A stretch of DNA of 64,000 nucleotides, taken from contig NC_083520.1 in NCBI RefSeq assembly GCF_032362555.1, positions 1,302,001 to 1,366,000 of the forward strand, written 5' to 3'. Below, in pieces: positions 1 to 11,939 of this stretch. The notes below the pieces were generated by a model. The model did not search any database. It saw nothing but the letters and a program-made list of their open reading frames with translations, and was not told the origin of the DNA. Origin of the DNA: Amyelois transitella. Taxonomy: Eukaryota > Arthropoda > Insecta > Lepidoptera > Pyralidae. A program made the translations under genes and the position numbers. The stretch's first letter is position 1. The number at the start of each line of letters is the position of its first letter.

Positions 1-718
1 AATTTAATATACGACTATAATAAAAGTCAATTTTGCGACTTATGAATTTATAGAGCGGCCGTGACATATTATGGCGCTGAAAATTTAAACGCTACGTTCA
101 CACGAGACATCTAGAAACTAGATATACCAATGATAGAAAACTTACAAAGTTCTTATTGAATTGAGGACATATAAAGAAAAATCTTTTCATTTGATAACGA
201 AACACATACCAAATCTGTATCCCTTTCGGGGCAGACAGAGCCAAAAGTCACAAGACTTGAAAGTCTCATTTAACGCTGGAAAGGATAAATTTGGTTCAGC
301 AGTGACCAGTAATCACCGTGATTATTTTTCACCTTGGTGTCCTAGGTTCGATTCTAAACTATACATACTTAGTTTTTTTTTTTTTTTTGGCTAGAAAAAC
401 AAAATACTTTTTTCGTGGTTTTTGAAACAGTTTACGTCGTTTAGTCGGTCGTCAAAAAACTGTTATTTTTCAGCGCCATCTTTTTGAACCACAGACCTTC
501 CGTTTCATTCACGAACAGGGTAATTTATTGCTGTTAATGTTGCTGCATTTTTATAAATTGTCCAGTCATTTCTAGACTTCACTATATCTTTGTTTAAACC
601 TAAAGTGGATATAAATAGCATTAGCACGACGCTAACGACTTGTAGGGCGCAAATCATTCCTTTGTACCGCAAGTTATGATGTTATATTTTTATTTAGGCT
701 TTGAATTTTACATACATA
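1..718. other. No feature recognised
   Basis: AT-rich sequence with a T-run at 371-388; no exon, RNA gene or repeat that I can name. Confidence 0.6.
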
Positions 719-1115
719 TGTAAAATCACGCCTCTCTCTCAGAGGGATAGGCAGACATCTACATCTTTTCACTTGCTACGATTCCTGCATACTTTTTTCT
801 TCTCGAATATTTTAAGTTCGTTATATATACCTTACGTGCATAATCCCCTAATCGCCTCTTACGTACGAAAAACGTAGCGTGTGCCAACTGCTTGTTTCTC
901 AGACACTGTAAAAGTTAATCAAGGAAACGGGATATAAAAATGCAATTTTCCTTTTAGGCGATGGGTTAGCACTCTACAAATGTAACATTCCATCATAAAA
1001 CCATCAAGCTGAATGCCTTTATGTATTTTCGAGACTTTAGGCTCTGTCTATCCCGTAAGGAACACAGGCGTTTTATATGTTTACGTTTGAAATATATTTA
1101 TTTAAGTAAGGACGA

Positions 1116-1290
1116 CCTGGTAAAAGGTCAGGTCAAAAGTACCCGAAACCGCCGAGCTTGCATGAAGAGAGTTATGAATGTGGATGAAGCGAAGGAAGTA
1201 TGCAGAGATCGTGGCAAGTGGAAAGAGGTAGTCTCTGCCTACCCCTCCGGAAAAGAAGCGTGATTTTATGTATGTATGTATATGTATTTT
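1116..1290 (+). mobile_element. LINE-B 3' end
   Basis: Codes TRNRRACMKRVMNVDEAKEV ... SGKEA*, then GTGATTTTATGTATGTATG. Confidence 0.75.
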
Positions 1291-1759
1291 CAATAATTTA
1301 TTTCTATTAATATTCTCACGAGTATTCTTACAAATAAACTGTACAACATTAAAGCAAGTAAGGAAAAAATATAGACACAAATATACCCCTAAAGAGCTAG
1401 AACTGGCATAATAGCCTGCCACTTTAAATTTTTAATTTGTCGCGTCTAGGACTTTCTTGCGCTTTCACGTTTCTTTGTCAACTAGCTGTATCAAGATATG
1501 AAATATTATAATGATGAAGTATCTTGTTAAATTTCTGATATCTTTTAGTCTAGTCTATGCCCGGCTGCGGCGCACCACGCCTCTTTCCTGGAGGGGTAGG
1601 CAGAGACTACAACTTTCCACGTGCTACGACCTCTGCATACTTCTTTCGCTTCATTTACATCTACATAATTCCGTCCCTAATTCAAAGAAGATCAAGATCA
1701 TTTAATTAGGCTTTCCCACACTAACGTTTCCAAAATTTCAAGCAATCCATAGTTTAATA

Positions 1760-1892
1760 GGAATAGGCTAAAGAACTTGGGATTCTTCTTGAAGGCTAGC
1801 AACCTGTCGCTTTTTGAATTTCAATTCCATGATTAAGCTTTAAGACTTTTCAAAACTTTTGGCTCTGTCTCCCCCGCAAGGAGTAGGTCTGA
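1760..1892 (+). mobile_element. SINE-A fragments (representative of small pieces)
   Basis: CTTGGGATTCTTCTTG to CCCCCGCAAGGAG. Other short SINE-A pieces: 1024-1075(+), 5293-5405(-), 19758-19893(+), 23706-23780(-), 28852-28950(-), 29143-29262(-), 29879-29955(-), 30007-30187(+), 31528-31570(+), 32574-32661(-), 49302-49424(+), 54886-54944(+), 58497-58575(+), 58758-58880(-). Confidence 0.75.
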
Positions 1893-1899
1893 TAATAGG

Positions 1900-2975
1900 C
1901 CAACATCTATTTTTCATACTCCTTAATGATAATTTTTCATACTTAAAAATTATCAAAACAAAATAATTAAATTATATAATGTTAACTTTAATTTGTTGTG
2001 AATCTCTCAGTAGGTATCGCAGTTCGAGAATTAAACAGTAAATGTATGTAATAGTTTATTTGCCTTAATGCAACATAGGAAAAGTATAATATAACCTTAA
2101 TCGTGCCTTATAAAGCACTAAATATCGCTTCGAAGCCAATGTGATACTACAAGGGCGGTCCGCTGACTCGACGGCACCCAAATAACCTGCGCCCACCCAT
2201 CCCATGTTCGCCCATTTCTCATTTACATTCCCTTCGGCTGCCTTGTTTTTTTTTCACAAAATAAGGCTCATATATTTTGCTATTTTTTTTTTGGTTAGTT
2301 TTTGTTAACACTCTCTGTGAAATATTGAAGGATGTTGTTGTTTCTCACTATTTATTGTGATGCTGCCAAAGTTTTTTCATCGACTTCGTGTATTTTTCAT
2401 GAATCATAATTACATATATCGATTGTATTTTTTTTAACGGCGTGACGTTTGTAACTTAACATTCTTTATTTTTTTAATTGAATATTTTTTTTTTTTATTT
2501 GAAAAAGATCCACCGCAGAGACCGTAACAGGGATAAGATCCAGAACATTAATAAAACGGGAATTCGCGATAGGGGGTAATTTCTTCCCAATTTACAGTGG
2601 TTTCAACTGATTTTATTACACCTATAAAACCGTTTGGGGCTCGTAAATATTTATATTGGATTGACTATAATATAGTGTAATGAAGATATACAGATTCGCC
2701 AAAGTATTATATAGAAAAGAAAACTAGATACAATTACTGTGACATCTTCATGCTTCTCATATATTACTTAGGTCAGGCAGCAATGTAATGTGCTCTTTAA
2801 TTCACTCCAAAAATTTACTTATCTGAAAAAAAATAACTAGAGCTCTCAATATTGTTTACTCTTAATATGATAAAACGCAGTATTACGTAAAATCAATAAT
2901 CTTCATTGCGTGCGTACAAGCGCTAACAATTTAGCTTGTTGAAAATCAGCGCATTGTCCATTTTACCTTATTCAT
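1900..2975. other. No feature recognised
   Basis: AT-rich, several poly-T runs, no coding signal or recognised repeat. The same applies to 2976-3300 (a short open frame without family match). Confidence 0.6.
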
Positions 2976-3308
2976 AAACATGCATATGCTGACTGGAAAC
3001 CCTTTTTGTTCGCAACATGTATTTTTTTTATTAAAAATGTTATGTAAACCTTTTGCTTTTCTTTATAGGATCTGTAAATCTACGCTGCTCTGTACAGAAA
3101 GGGGATATAGCAAAGTGTTGGAATTTTTATCACTCCACGTAATGCGGTGTGAAAATTTATAATGGAGAGAGTCGGGTAAGGAGGTGTTGTTTGAATCGGT
3201 TCAACTGGTACTATTTGCTCGGAACCTTGTGGTTTATTTAGAGATCGTAAAATAGAATATTCAATACATTAAATAAATGATTTAAGGGCAAATAAGATAG
3301 AGGTAAAG

Positions 3309-3480
3309 GACGTCCTGGCAAAGGGTCAGGTCAAGAGTACCCGAAACCGCCGAGCTTGCATGAAGAGAGTTATGAATGTGGATGAAACGAAGGTAGTATG
3401 CAGAGATCGTGGCAAGTGAAAAGATGTAGTCTATGCTTACCCGTCCGGGTAAAATGCGTGATTTTATGTATGCATGTATG
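3309..3480 (+). mobile_element. LINE-B 3' end
   Basis: GTCCTGGCAAAGGGTCAGG to GCGTGATTTTATGTATGCAT; a stop (TGA) replaces a Trp codon. Confidence 0.75.
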
Positions 3481-3893
3481 AAGGTATAGGCATGCCTGTG
3501 TGATCTTGGTGATTTAGACTAGGTTAGATATAGTCAGATTACAATATAAACGATCTTTTTCTGACTGCCCTAATTGTTTATCTTTACATATGATCACAAC
3601 TATTTCCTATAAAATAATAAGCCCCACGTTGGGCGCCACTCTGGCGTTTAGTTACCTAAAACGTGGCTCGAAATAGAGATCAGAAATGATTTAAAGATCC
3701 ATAGGATAACTACAACCTTTATAAGTGGAGTATTTTAACAATATTTTAAGAGGGCGTGGGTTTAGTTATAGACACGAGATCCAGCAACTTGGTGACCGCT
3801 GTAGTAGTCCAAAAGCGAAGGCACGAGATGCGCACGCGCGCTTAATTATATAGGGCTCCCGGGCTGTGATGGGCTTAGGGGAGACCGAAGTGG

Positions 3894-3912
3894 CTTGACA
3901 TGACATTGATTT
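3894..3912 (+). promoter_or_regulatory. Isolated copy of the TTGACATGACAT motif
   Basis: Reads CTTGACATGACATTGATTT with no gene nearby that I can identify. It may be a promoter relic or chance. Confidence 0.2.
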
Positions 3913-3951
3913 GGCTTTGCATATATCGTCGCGTCTACTGGTTAGCTTAAA

Positions 3952-4223
3952 TATACATACAAACATACATACATACATATTCACGCCTATATCCCTTACG
4001 GCGTAGACAAAGCCAACAGTCTTAAAAAGACTGATACGCCACGTTCAGCTGTTTGGCTTAATGATTAAATTGAGATATAAATAGTGACAGGTTGCTAGCC
4101 TGTCGCCTAAAAGAATAATCCCAAGTTGATAAGCCTATCCCTTAGTCGCCTTACGACATCCATGTGGAAGAGATGGAGTGTTCCTATTCTTTTTTCTATT
4201 GGTGCCGGGAACCACACGGCACT
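3952..4223 (-). mobile_element. SINE-A, full length
   Basis: Starts with four to five ACAT tail units and ends GGTGCCGGGAACCACACGGC. Confidence 0.9.
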
Positions 4224-4568
4224 ACATACAAAAATAAATACAAAACGGCTTTAGATAGAGACTGGCAGAGACAATATCTTTTCACTTGCAACTTAGTTGA
4301 CTTAATATGTTTGTCTATTCCTCTTCAATCAACATAATCCCTCCTATGGCATAGTCGGATAATAGAAAGTATTGATTTTTACATAAACAAAAAAACATAA
4401 TTTGAAAAAGGCAATCACAAGGTACAGCGTGAAAATCTTGTTTTGTTGAATTATTTATGAAATGAAATTATTCTCCATCATTGGCGCAACATGTGGCCCA
4501 TCACAAAATATTATATAACCAACGATTCTCAATCTTTATTGTTTTATTATCAAACTTTATTTTTATTA

Positions 4569-4830
4569 GTGCCGTGTGGTTCCCGGCACCAATGCAAAAA
4601 AGAATGGGACCACTCCATTTCTTTCCCGTGGATGTCGTAAAAGGCGACTAAGGGATAGGCTTACATACTTGGGATTCTTTTTTAGGCGATGGGCTAGCAA
4701 CCTGTCACTATTAGAATCTCAATTCTATCTTAAAGCCAAATAGCTGAACGTGGCCTATCAGTCTTTACAAGACTGTTAGCTCTGTCTACCCCGCAAGGGA
4801 TATAGACGTGACCATAAGTATGTATGTATT
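4569..4830 (+). mobile_element. SINE-A, full length
   Basis: From GTGCCGTGTGGTTCCCGG to GTGACCATAAGTATGTATG. Confidence 0.9.
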
Positions 4831-5124
4831 GTTTTATTCGTCAAAGTAAACAATTTCACTTGAAGCGGGCGAATCAACTTGAGGCGAAAATATTCGGACT
4901 TTTTTTAACATGTGTCTATGGGTAATTAAAAATGCGATAACTTTTCTAACTAATTTAAGGTCTGATTTTGATGAAATTTAAAAGACAATTATTGGGATCT
5001 GTCAACAGAATTTTTATGTTCGTAGAGCAGCAAAATCAGGTAAGTGGATTTATGATTCAAAAAAAGACAAACACAATTTTGTACAAAAAAATTAAATCCG
5101 GCCTGTTTATCGCAGTTGTCATTT

Positions 5125-5290
5125 TCGTCTCTGAACCAAAAGCTCCCGGCTTCGATCCCCGGTCAGGTCACGATGTTAAAAGAACTAATTCTGTTTGGTC
5201 TGGATCTTGGATGTTCATATCGTTGATATAGTATCCCATAACACAAGTCTCGATCTTACTTTGGTGATGGCTCAATCTATATGATTTATC
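5125..5290 (+). mobile_element. SINE-C, old diverged copies
   Basis: Keeps CTTCGATCCCCGGTCAGG and CACAAGTCTCGATCTTACTT. A head-only copy is at 5641-5700 fused to a reverse LINE-B piece; another very old copy is at 52530-52725. Confidence 0.65.
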
Positions 5291-5453
5291 CTGTTCATAC
5301 ATACATACAATATAATCACGTCTGTGGGGTAAACAGAGCCCACAGTCTTAAAAAGACTGATAGGCCTCGTTCAGCTGTTTGGCTTAACGATAGAATAGAA
5401 TTGTCCTGTGTATACATTTATTTATTTATTTGTTTTTTTTTTTTTACTAAGGC

Positions 5454-5590
5454 ACATGTTGAGAATCACTGGTTTAGCCGCGGCGTGTCCGTTGGATCCG
5501 CAGGCGAACAATGGCGTTCGTTTGGCTATTTTTCCAGCCAATTACCTGCTCCCTGTGTTTAAATTGGCACAGATTCGGGCTATTCAGATT
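5454..5590 (+). other. Exon-like open segment, unknown
   Basis: Reads MLRITGLAAACPLDPQANNG then VRLAIFPANYLLPVFKLAQ before a stop at 5591. A T-rich tract and CTAAG precede it. GC content is higher than in the flanks. Not recognised; no donor is obvious. Confidence 0.25.
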
Positions 5591-5829
5591 TAGACATAAC
5601 TAGTTTTTTTTCTTGGCTTGACTCCTGTGCGAAGTGACGTTGACGGCCTCTGTGGCGCAGCGGTAGTGTGTTTGTCTGTGAGCCCGGGGGTCCCGGGTTC
5701 CCGTAGGAGTAGGTAGAGACTACATCTTTCGACTCCACGATACCCGCATAATTAGGTAGGTACTTCTTTCGCTGCATCCACATTCAAATATTTCACATAC
5801 TTTCACTTATTCATATTCTTTGTGAAATG

Positions 5830-6060
5830 AAGTGTAGGTAAATTTGTATGCTTAAATCTTTAAAATTACGCACCGGATTTTGATGCGGTTTTTTTTAATA
5901 GATAGACTGATTTAATAGGAAGGTTTATAAGTATAATAACATCCATTAAATAATGGAGGAACACTGTTATTTTTTGCTGTAAAAATAAAATAAATAGTAA
6001 CAGTTTTTCTGTCGTGTATTTAGAATCAGCATTGCACCCGTGCGAAGCCGAAGCGGGTAG
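5830..6060 (+). mobile_element. Helitron-like terminal fragment
   Basis: Contains TTTTGATGCGGTTTTTTTTA and ends in GCACCCGTGCGAAGCCGAAG CGGG, a GC-rich 3' end typical of arthropod Helitron-type repeats. It precedes the helicase fragment by 0.6 kb; TAAACGGTTTTAT recurs at about 6100 and 6958 on either side of that fragment. Confidence 0.5.
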
Positions 6061-6255
6061 CTTGTACTGAATAAAGTGTTTTTAAACGGTTTTATTAAAC
6101 GGTTTTATTTAGCTCACCCCGTTTGTTTTATTCTTGGGTCAAATTTAGTAATTCAAATTTCACCCTCTTCCTGTCAACCGTTTAATTTGAAATTTTGTAT
6201 ACACTTTGGATTTTGGTGACAATATAATTATGTTTATTCATTATCATTATAAATT

Positions 6256-6690
6256 CAAGATGGCCGCCGTTACAAAATGGCGGATAATTTAGGTTTCATT
6301 AATCCCATCAATATGGGTATCAAATCAAAGGGCTCAACAAGCAGAATACAATATACTATAAAAAATTGAAATCCAAGATGGCGGCCTCTACAAAATGGCG
6401 GATAACTTAGGTTTTATCAATCCCATCAACATGGGTATCAAATGAAAGGGCTCAACAAGCAGAATACAATATACTATAAAAAATTGAAATCCAAGATGGC
6501 GGCCTCTACAAAATGGCGGATAACTTAGGTTTTATCAATCCCATCAATATGGGTATCAAATGAAAGGGCTCAACAAGCAGAATACAATATACTATAAAAA
6601 ATTGAAATCCAAGATGGCGGCCTCTACAAAATGGCGGATAACTTAGGTTTTATCAATCCCATCAACATGGGTATCAAATGAAAGGTCACT
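6256..6690. repeat. 118-bp tandem array, about 3.7 copies
   Basis: The CAAGATGGC start recurs at 6256, 6374, 6492 and 6610, an exact 118-bp period. Units contain AAAATGGCGGATAA, ATGGGTATCAAATGAAAGG and CAACAAGCAGAATACAAT. The first copy is the most diverged; the last stops inside ATGAAAGG, where the helicase fragment begins. Confidence 0.93.
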
Positions 6691-6692
6691 AT

Positions 6693-6919
6693 CATGGGCT
6701 TCTACAATACATGAAATGCAGGGCAGCACTGTGGATCACGCAGTCGTATACTTAGGTGCGAAACTGTTTGAAGAAGGTCAAGCCTACGTGGCTCTTAGTA
6801 GAGTAAGATCTTTGCAGGGACTACGTATAGAGGAGTTGGACTGCAATAAACTAACGGGCAAGAAACCTTGCAATAATGAAGCACTAAATGAATTAAACAG
6901 AATGCGAAATAAAAACTAA
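6693..6919 (+). pseudogene. PIF1/Helitron helicase C-terminal fragment
   Basis: The reading frame from 6694 gives [19 protein letters not shown], then [20 protein letters not shown], ending at TAA 6917-6919. QGSTVD and [10 protein letters not shown] are the last conserved motifs of PIF1-family helicases, as in Helitron Rep-helicases. Everything upstream is missing: a 118-bp tandem array directly precedes it. A relic of an autonomous Helitron is most likely; a host PIF1 fragment is less likely. Confidence 0.8.
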
Positions 6920-6986
6920 AAACTAGAAAATAAAAATAGGTAAAAAAACTTTTTAATTTAAACGGTTTTATGTTAAACATACATTG

Positions 6987-7543
6987 CAATGTTTAATATA
7001 AATGTACTAAAAACCAAAAAATAATAAAATAGATACAGTCATGGGAATTATAAACATATGCATAGAGTAGACTAAAATAAAACCGTGGGGCACGTCAATT
7101 GTCTACAAATTATAGACTTAATGTGCGATAGAAGAATCGTTTAATTCGTCGTTAGGCAGTTGGCCCGCAGACGGTGCGCAAATTACTTACTATTTTGCTG
7201 GCTAGCGAGGAATCGTTTCACTGCTCGTAGTTTGTCTTTAATCGACAAAACTTATGATAAAAGTACTACTCGCTCAACATTATGAAACCCTAAAACTCGC
7301 TTAATCGAGCTTGCTAACTTGTTTCCACATTCTAGCCCTACTTATCACACGTCCATCGTTGTCGGTTGAACAACTGCCTAATTATAGTGTAACATTACAA
7401 AACAAACATTTTAATCAACGATTGTAGACAATTGACGTGCCCCACGGTTTTATTTTAGTCTACTCTATGCATATGTTTATAATTCCCATGACTGTATCTA
7501 TTTTATTATTTTTTGGTTTTTAGTACATTTATATTAAACATTG
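6987..7543. repeat. Long inverted repeat, 122-bp arms
   Basis: The arm 6987-7108 is the reverse complement of 7422-7543, as far as I can read without mismatch. A 313-bp centre separates them and carries a weaker continuation (AGGCAGTTG ... CAACTGCCT). The outer ends read CAATG...CATTG. No clear target duplication was found. It looks like a fold-back or MITE type DNA element. Confidence 0.85.
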
Positions 7544-7823
7544 TTAATTCATAAAACATAAGCGTAGCGGCCGAAACTTATCTTTAATTCACATCCATAA
7601 GCTTTACCGAATACGCTACGAGCACTCAAATTAATTTCATATCGTTGCAACAAAATTTAATTTCGAAAATCCTGTCGTCGAAATGCTGAAATTAACTTCA
7701 ACTGAACAACACTAGTAGTGCCGATTTCAGGATATTAAGTCTTTTGGCGTCACGAAAATACTCCTATCTCGTACATTGATATAAACATTGGTATAGAAGT
7801 ACAACTGAGGTCATTTTGGTAGA

Positions 7824-8063
7824 CATATAACCACGTCTATATTGCGTACGGAGAAGACAGAGCTGACTGTCTTGAAAAAAACTGATAGGCCACGTTCAGC
7901 TGTTTAGCTTAAGATTCAAAAGTGACAGGTTGGTAGCCCATCGTCTAAAAGAAGAATCCCAAATTTATAAGCCAATCCCTTAGTCGCCTTGTACAACATC
8001 CGTGGGAAAGAGATGGAGTAGTCCTATTCTTTTTACTATCGGTGCCGGGAACCACACGGCACT
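7824..8063 (-). mobile_element. SINE-A, near full length
   Basis: Tail nearly lost (ACATATAACCACGTC); ends GTGCCGGGAACCACACGGCA. Confidence 0.88.
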
Positions 8064-8279
8064 AAGATAAGAATGTGCCGTTTAACTTTAAAATGAAATA
8101 AAAATATAAATCTCACCAAATGTATGTCTGGCCACACCAAATCCAAAGTAAACGCAACTCTATTACTAAGTATTTACTGTAAGACCAGTAGTAACAAGGG
8201 CATAAAAGGCCCATTTTACGAGTGGCCTTCACTTGGCCAATATTTTTTTTTATAATTACTCTCCGATCTTTTTTCTTGT

Positions 8280-8521
8280 TACATACATACTATATCCCTT
8301 GTGGGGTAGACAGAGCCAACAGTCTTGAAAAGATTGATAGGCCACACTCAGCTATTAATGCTAGAATTGAGATTCAAATAGTGACAGGTTGCTAGCCCAT
8401 CGCCTAAAAAAGAATCCCAAGTTTGTAAGCCTATCCCTTAGTCGCCTTTTACGACATCCATCGGAAAGAGACGGAGCGGTCCTATTCTTTTTTGTACTGG
8501 TGCCGGGAACCACACGGCACT
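8280..8521 (-). mobile_element. SINE-A, near full length
   Basis: ACATACATAC tail, then TATATCCCTTGTGGGGTAGA, through to CCACACGGCAC. Confidence 0.88.
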
Positions 8522-8568
8522 AAGAAGATAAGATAAGATAAGATTTTTCTTGTTCTTCTACATTTTAC

Positions 8569-8686
8569 CTGATCTATGGCACGAATGGGAATTTCGTCGC
8601 CTCTGACGACTTTATTAAAACGAGATTGGGTTTCTCTCTCGTCCGTCAAACGGCTCTTGTCAACAAACCGGACTGTGCATCCTGGG
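8569..8686 (-). CDS. Possible orphan exon, unknown gene
   Basis: An open segment on the - strand reads PGCTVRFVDKSRLTDERETQ and continues to RAIDQ (39 codons). It is bounded by a plausible CTCAG acceptor and a CAG|GTAAAA donor. Composition is protein-like and unlike the surrounding repeats. I do not recognise the family and see no neighbouring exon, so it may be a relic. Confidence 0.35.
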
Positions 8687-9545
8687 CTGAGGTTCTCTTC
8701 ATTTTGCTTCAATGTGAAAATGTTCTGTGTGTAAATAAATATCTGAATTTCAATACGGTTAAGCGAAACGCGAGATAATCCCGGACAAACATACATACAC
8801 ACATGCAGGTCAAACTGAGAACCCACCTTTTTTTGTAGGCGGTTAAAAATACGATCGCTACAGAACATGCCAATCGTTCTAAGAAATTAAAAATGGCGGC
8901 GTTACGCGAACATAATCCTAACAGACGGAATCAGGGCGGCGTAATCTGCATTTAAATTATGTTTTTAAATGAAGGTAGTAAAATAAAAGCTGGGAAAAAT
9001 GCGCGGAGAGATGGGGAGCTAATCTTTTTTATGGTATATGTTAGTAAGAATCGACGGCCGTCCTACTTTAAGATTCCCATTTTATTTGTACACGTAAGTA
9101 TTAAGGATGTTTATAATAAGAAGATAAGATCTTGAGTACATTTTAGCCGTTAATTCCATCAATTTAAGGTATAAGTTTGATATATAGACCTGTTTTCGAG
9201 TTATTGCTTTTTAAAAAGGACTATTTTTCTAACTATAAATTATAAAAAAATGTTTTCGCTTCTTGGCAACTTAACGTGAAAAAACACTATCGATAAAGTG
9301 TCTTGTTACACCCAAAAAAAAAATTGAAACAATTTCACCAACGTAATAAAACTGTCCATGTCTAGCTTTCCAGCCATTGCCCAAATCTTAACAGATTACT
9401 GTGTACATTGTTAAAGTTACTATACACAGCCTACTATCATACATGGCTGTACCTTTCTGTTACTGTCGCCGTTTACTGAAACCGCTTTTGTATGCCTGAC
9501 TTAGTAAAGAGTTTTTGGCGGGAACCCAAATGTCATGTTGTTTAA

Positions 9546-9818
9546 TCTATACTAATATTATTAAGCTGAAGAGTTGTTTGTTTGAACTCGCTAATCTCAG
9601 GAATTTCTGGTTCGAATTGAAAAAATATTTTTGTGTTGAAAAGACCAATTATCGAGGAAGGCTTGAGGCTATATATAACATCACGCTGCAACTATAACGA
9701 GCGAAGAAATTATGAAAATAGGTGTAAATAAAAACGGGGAAAATTATTCCTCCTTGAGGGCTTCAATGATGCCCAAAATAACTGTTCCACGCGAACGGAG
9801 TCGCGGGCACAGCTAGTG
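9546..9818 (+). mobile_element. Helitron-D (Lep1-like non-autonomous Helitron)
   Basis: Begins TCTATACTAATATTATTAAG and ends GTCGCGGGCACAGCTAGT, the conserved ends of this lepidopteran family; interior has ATCGAGGAAGGCTT and TTCAATGATGCCCAAAATAA. Confidence 0.75.
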
Positions 9819-9859
9819 ATTTATACGTCATGAACAAACAAGCATGAGTGTTAGATAAT

Positions 9860-10115
9860 GTTACTGTAGCAAGAGAGCGATGATTCGGCTCGACCGCCAC
9901 CAAAGGGAAGATCTTCCGCCAGGCTGGGTGTTATGCCTGGGGAACCGCGCGACAGACGATGTTGAATCGGAGGTTGTATATATGTTCCAATCCGTGAAAA
10001 TCTTTACTTGCACGATTTAGATTCTTCGCTGCTATTGGCTGAGCGCGTTATTTTCTTCGCGATAATTGACGTTCGTGTGTGAAATTAGTGACGTTGCCAC
10101 TGACGGATTTAGTGA
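9860..10115 (+). repeat. Dispersed repeat holding the empty site of the gypsy target
   Basis: GTTATGCCTGGGGAACCGCG then CGACAGACGATGTTGAATCG runs without interruption. The same repeat at 38290-38364 and 44824-44945 is split by the gypsy element at the matching place. Confidence 0.85.
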
Positions 10116-10660
10116 CTTTTTATGTTATTCTAAAAAGTCCCGAGAAATAGCGAAAAAAAGCACTCACACCACTTACTCGACCATTGTACAATGAATATTC
10201 TTTAACGGAAACTGACTAAAAGTCAACACGGGCAAAAATAAGCTCATGAAGAAGTTTGATTACAGGATACCTACTGGAGAATAATCTAGCATGAAGATAA
10301 AACATGCAGGGACCGTGGCAAAATGAAAAGATGTAGCCTCTGCCTACTCCATTGGAAAATGGGTATTATTTATATGTATGTAGTAAAAGGTGGATTTCAA
10401 ACCTTTAACACGCTGTCTTAGCAAGCTGGCTTAGCGTTTAGCCAGTAACTGGCCCAATGTATACACAGTCGACTTCACAGTCACCCTAAATAGATCGCCG
10501 TGCCATAAATACTGGACAGACACATCCAATCTGCGCAAACGCGTTGCCCTTGTCTCGACAGATATACAATTCCATTGACACAAAAAAAAATTGGGTGAAG
10601 AGCATGGAGTTTTCATGAAAATGTAAATAAAATTAGAACAATCAATACATATACGAGACG

Positions 10661-10890
10661 GCCTCTGTGGCGCAGCGGTAGCACGCTTGTCTGTGACACC
10701 GGAGGTCCCGGGTTCGAATCCCGGCCAGGGCATGATGAGAAAAGAACTTTTTCTGATATGCCTGGGTCTTGGAAGTATATCTATATAAGTATTTATTATA
10801 AAATATAGTATCGTTGAGTTAATATCTCGTAACACAAGTCTCGAACTTTCTCGAGGCTAACTCAATCCGTGTAATTCGTCTCGTATATAT
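10661..10890 (+). mobile_element. SINE-C, tRNA-derived
   Basis: GGCCTCTGTGGCGCAGCGGT holds an A box (TGGCGCAGCGG) and GGGTTCGAATCCC a B box, spaced as in a tRNA; then a tRNA-unrelated body with AGTATCGTTGAGTTA and CTCGAGGCTAACTCAATC. Confidence 0.9.
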
Positions 10891-11042
10891 TTATTTATTT
10901 ACATAAAACTCGCATAAAAGCACCAGTTCACCACCTCGGCCATGTACCAATGATGGCAATTGTGTACATTAGTTTAATAACTAACCGATGCTCCTACGGT
11001 GAGGATAAACATCGTGAGGAAACCTGCATAATATCCACATAT

Positions 11043-11245
11043 ATACATACGTTTAATCACGTCTATATCCCTTGCTGGGTAGACAGAGTGCACATTCTTT
11101 TTAAAGACCGAAAGGCCACGTTTAGCTGTATGGCTTCATAATGGAATTGAGATTCAAATAGTGATATGTAGCTAGCCCATCGCCTACAAGAAGAATCCCA
11201 AGTTTACAAACCTATCCCTTAGTCGCCTTTTACGAAATCCTTCAT
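11043..11245 (-). mobile_element. SINE-A, 5' truncated
   Basis: ACATACGTTTAATCACGTCT to CCTTTTACGAAATCC. Confidence 0.82.
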
Positions 11246-11529
11246 ATTATATTTGTTTAAATTTTTAATTTTAATACAGCTACTTTTTAATTTTATTTCG
11301 GATATTTTTATGAAAGTCCTTTACGAGATAAGAATCGACGATGCTAACAGATTATATTATAGGATAAGCGAGTTAAAAACTGACCCTTATATCTTTTCCT
11401 TTGAAGTGTCTTGAGAAAAATCTAATCTGGTCATCTCAACCAACACTTGTTTCAGACGCAGAGTTCGGGCGAACCCGGGGTTTTATTCCACACTGATCTC
11501 TGTGACGACGTCTCATTTCGACATCCTTC

Positions 11530-11868
11530 CTACTAATATTATAAACGCGAAAGTTTGTGAGTACCTATGTCAGGATGTAAGTATGTTTGTTACTCTTTCA
11601 CGCAAAAACTACTGAACCGATCACGATTATATTTGGTACGTAGGTAGCTGAAGACTCCTACTAACGCGAAAGTTTGTGAGTATGTCAGGGTGTCAGTATG
11701 TTTGTTACTCTTTCACGCAAGAACTACTGAACCGATTACGATTAAATTTGGTTTGTAAGTAGCTGAAGACCCAGAATAACATATAGGCTACTTTTTATCC
11801 CGGAGTACCCGCGGGATTGTTATTAAGTTGTGATAGGGTTAATACGCGGACGAAGTCGCGGGCAGCCT
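11530..11868 (+). mobile_element. Repeat-E with internal duplication
   Basis: TACTAATATTATAAACGCG to GAAGTCGCGGGCAGCC. The first 115 bp (CGCGAAAGTTTGTGAGTA...) occur twice, at 11540 and 11660. Other copies: 13152-13475(-, composite), 29673-29874(-), and a partial at 33345-33482. Confidence 0.7.
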
Positions 11869-11939
11869 CCAATAAAAAATTAAAATGCATAATAAAGTTT
11901 CTTCGTAATTAAAGATTTTGTTGTAAAATATTGTGGCTA

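Noticed and set aside
10661..10735. tRNA gene
   Set aside because: A and B boxes are present, but the same sequence with an identical non-tRNA body recurs at eight or more places, so it is a SINE.
10431..10835. 134-aa open frame on the - strand
   Set aside because: Antisense of a SINE-C; the PGFEPGTSGVTDK part is the reversed tRNA B-box region seen in every copy.
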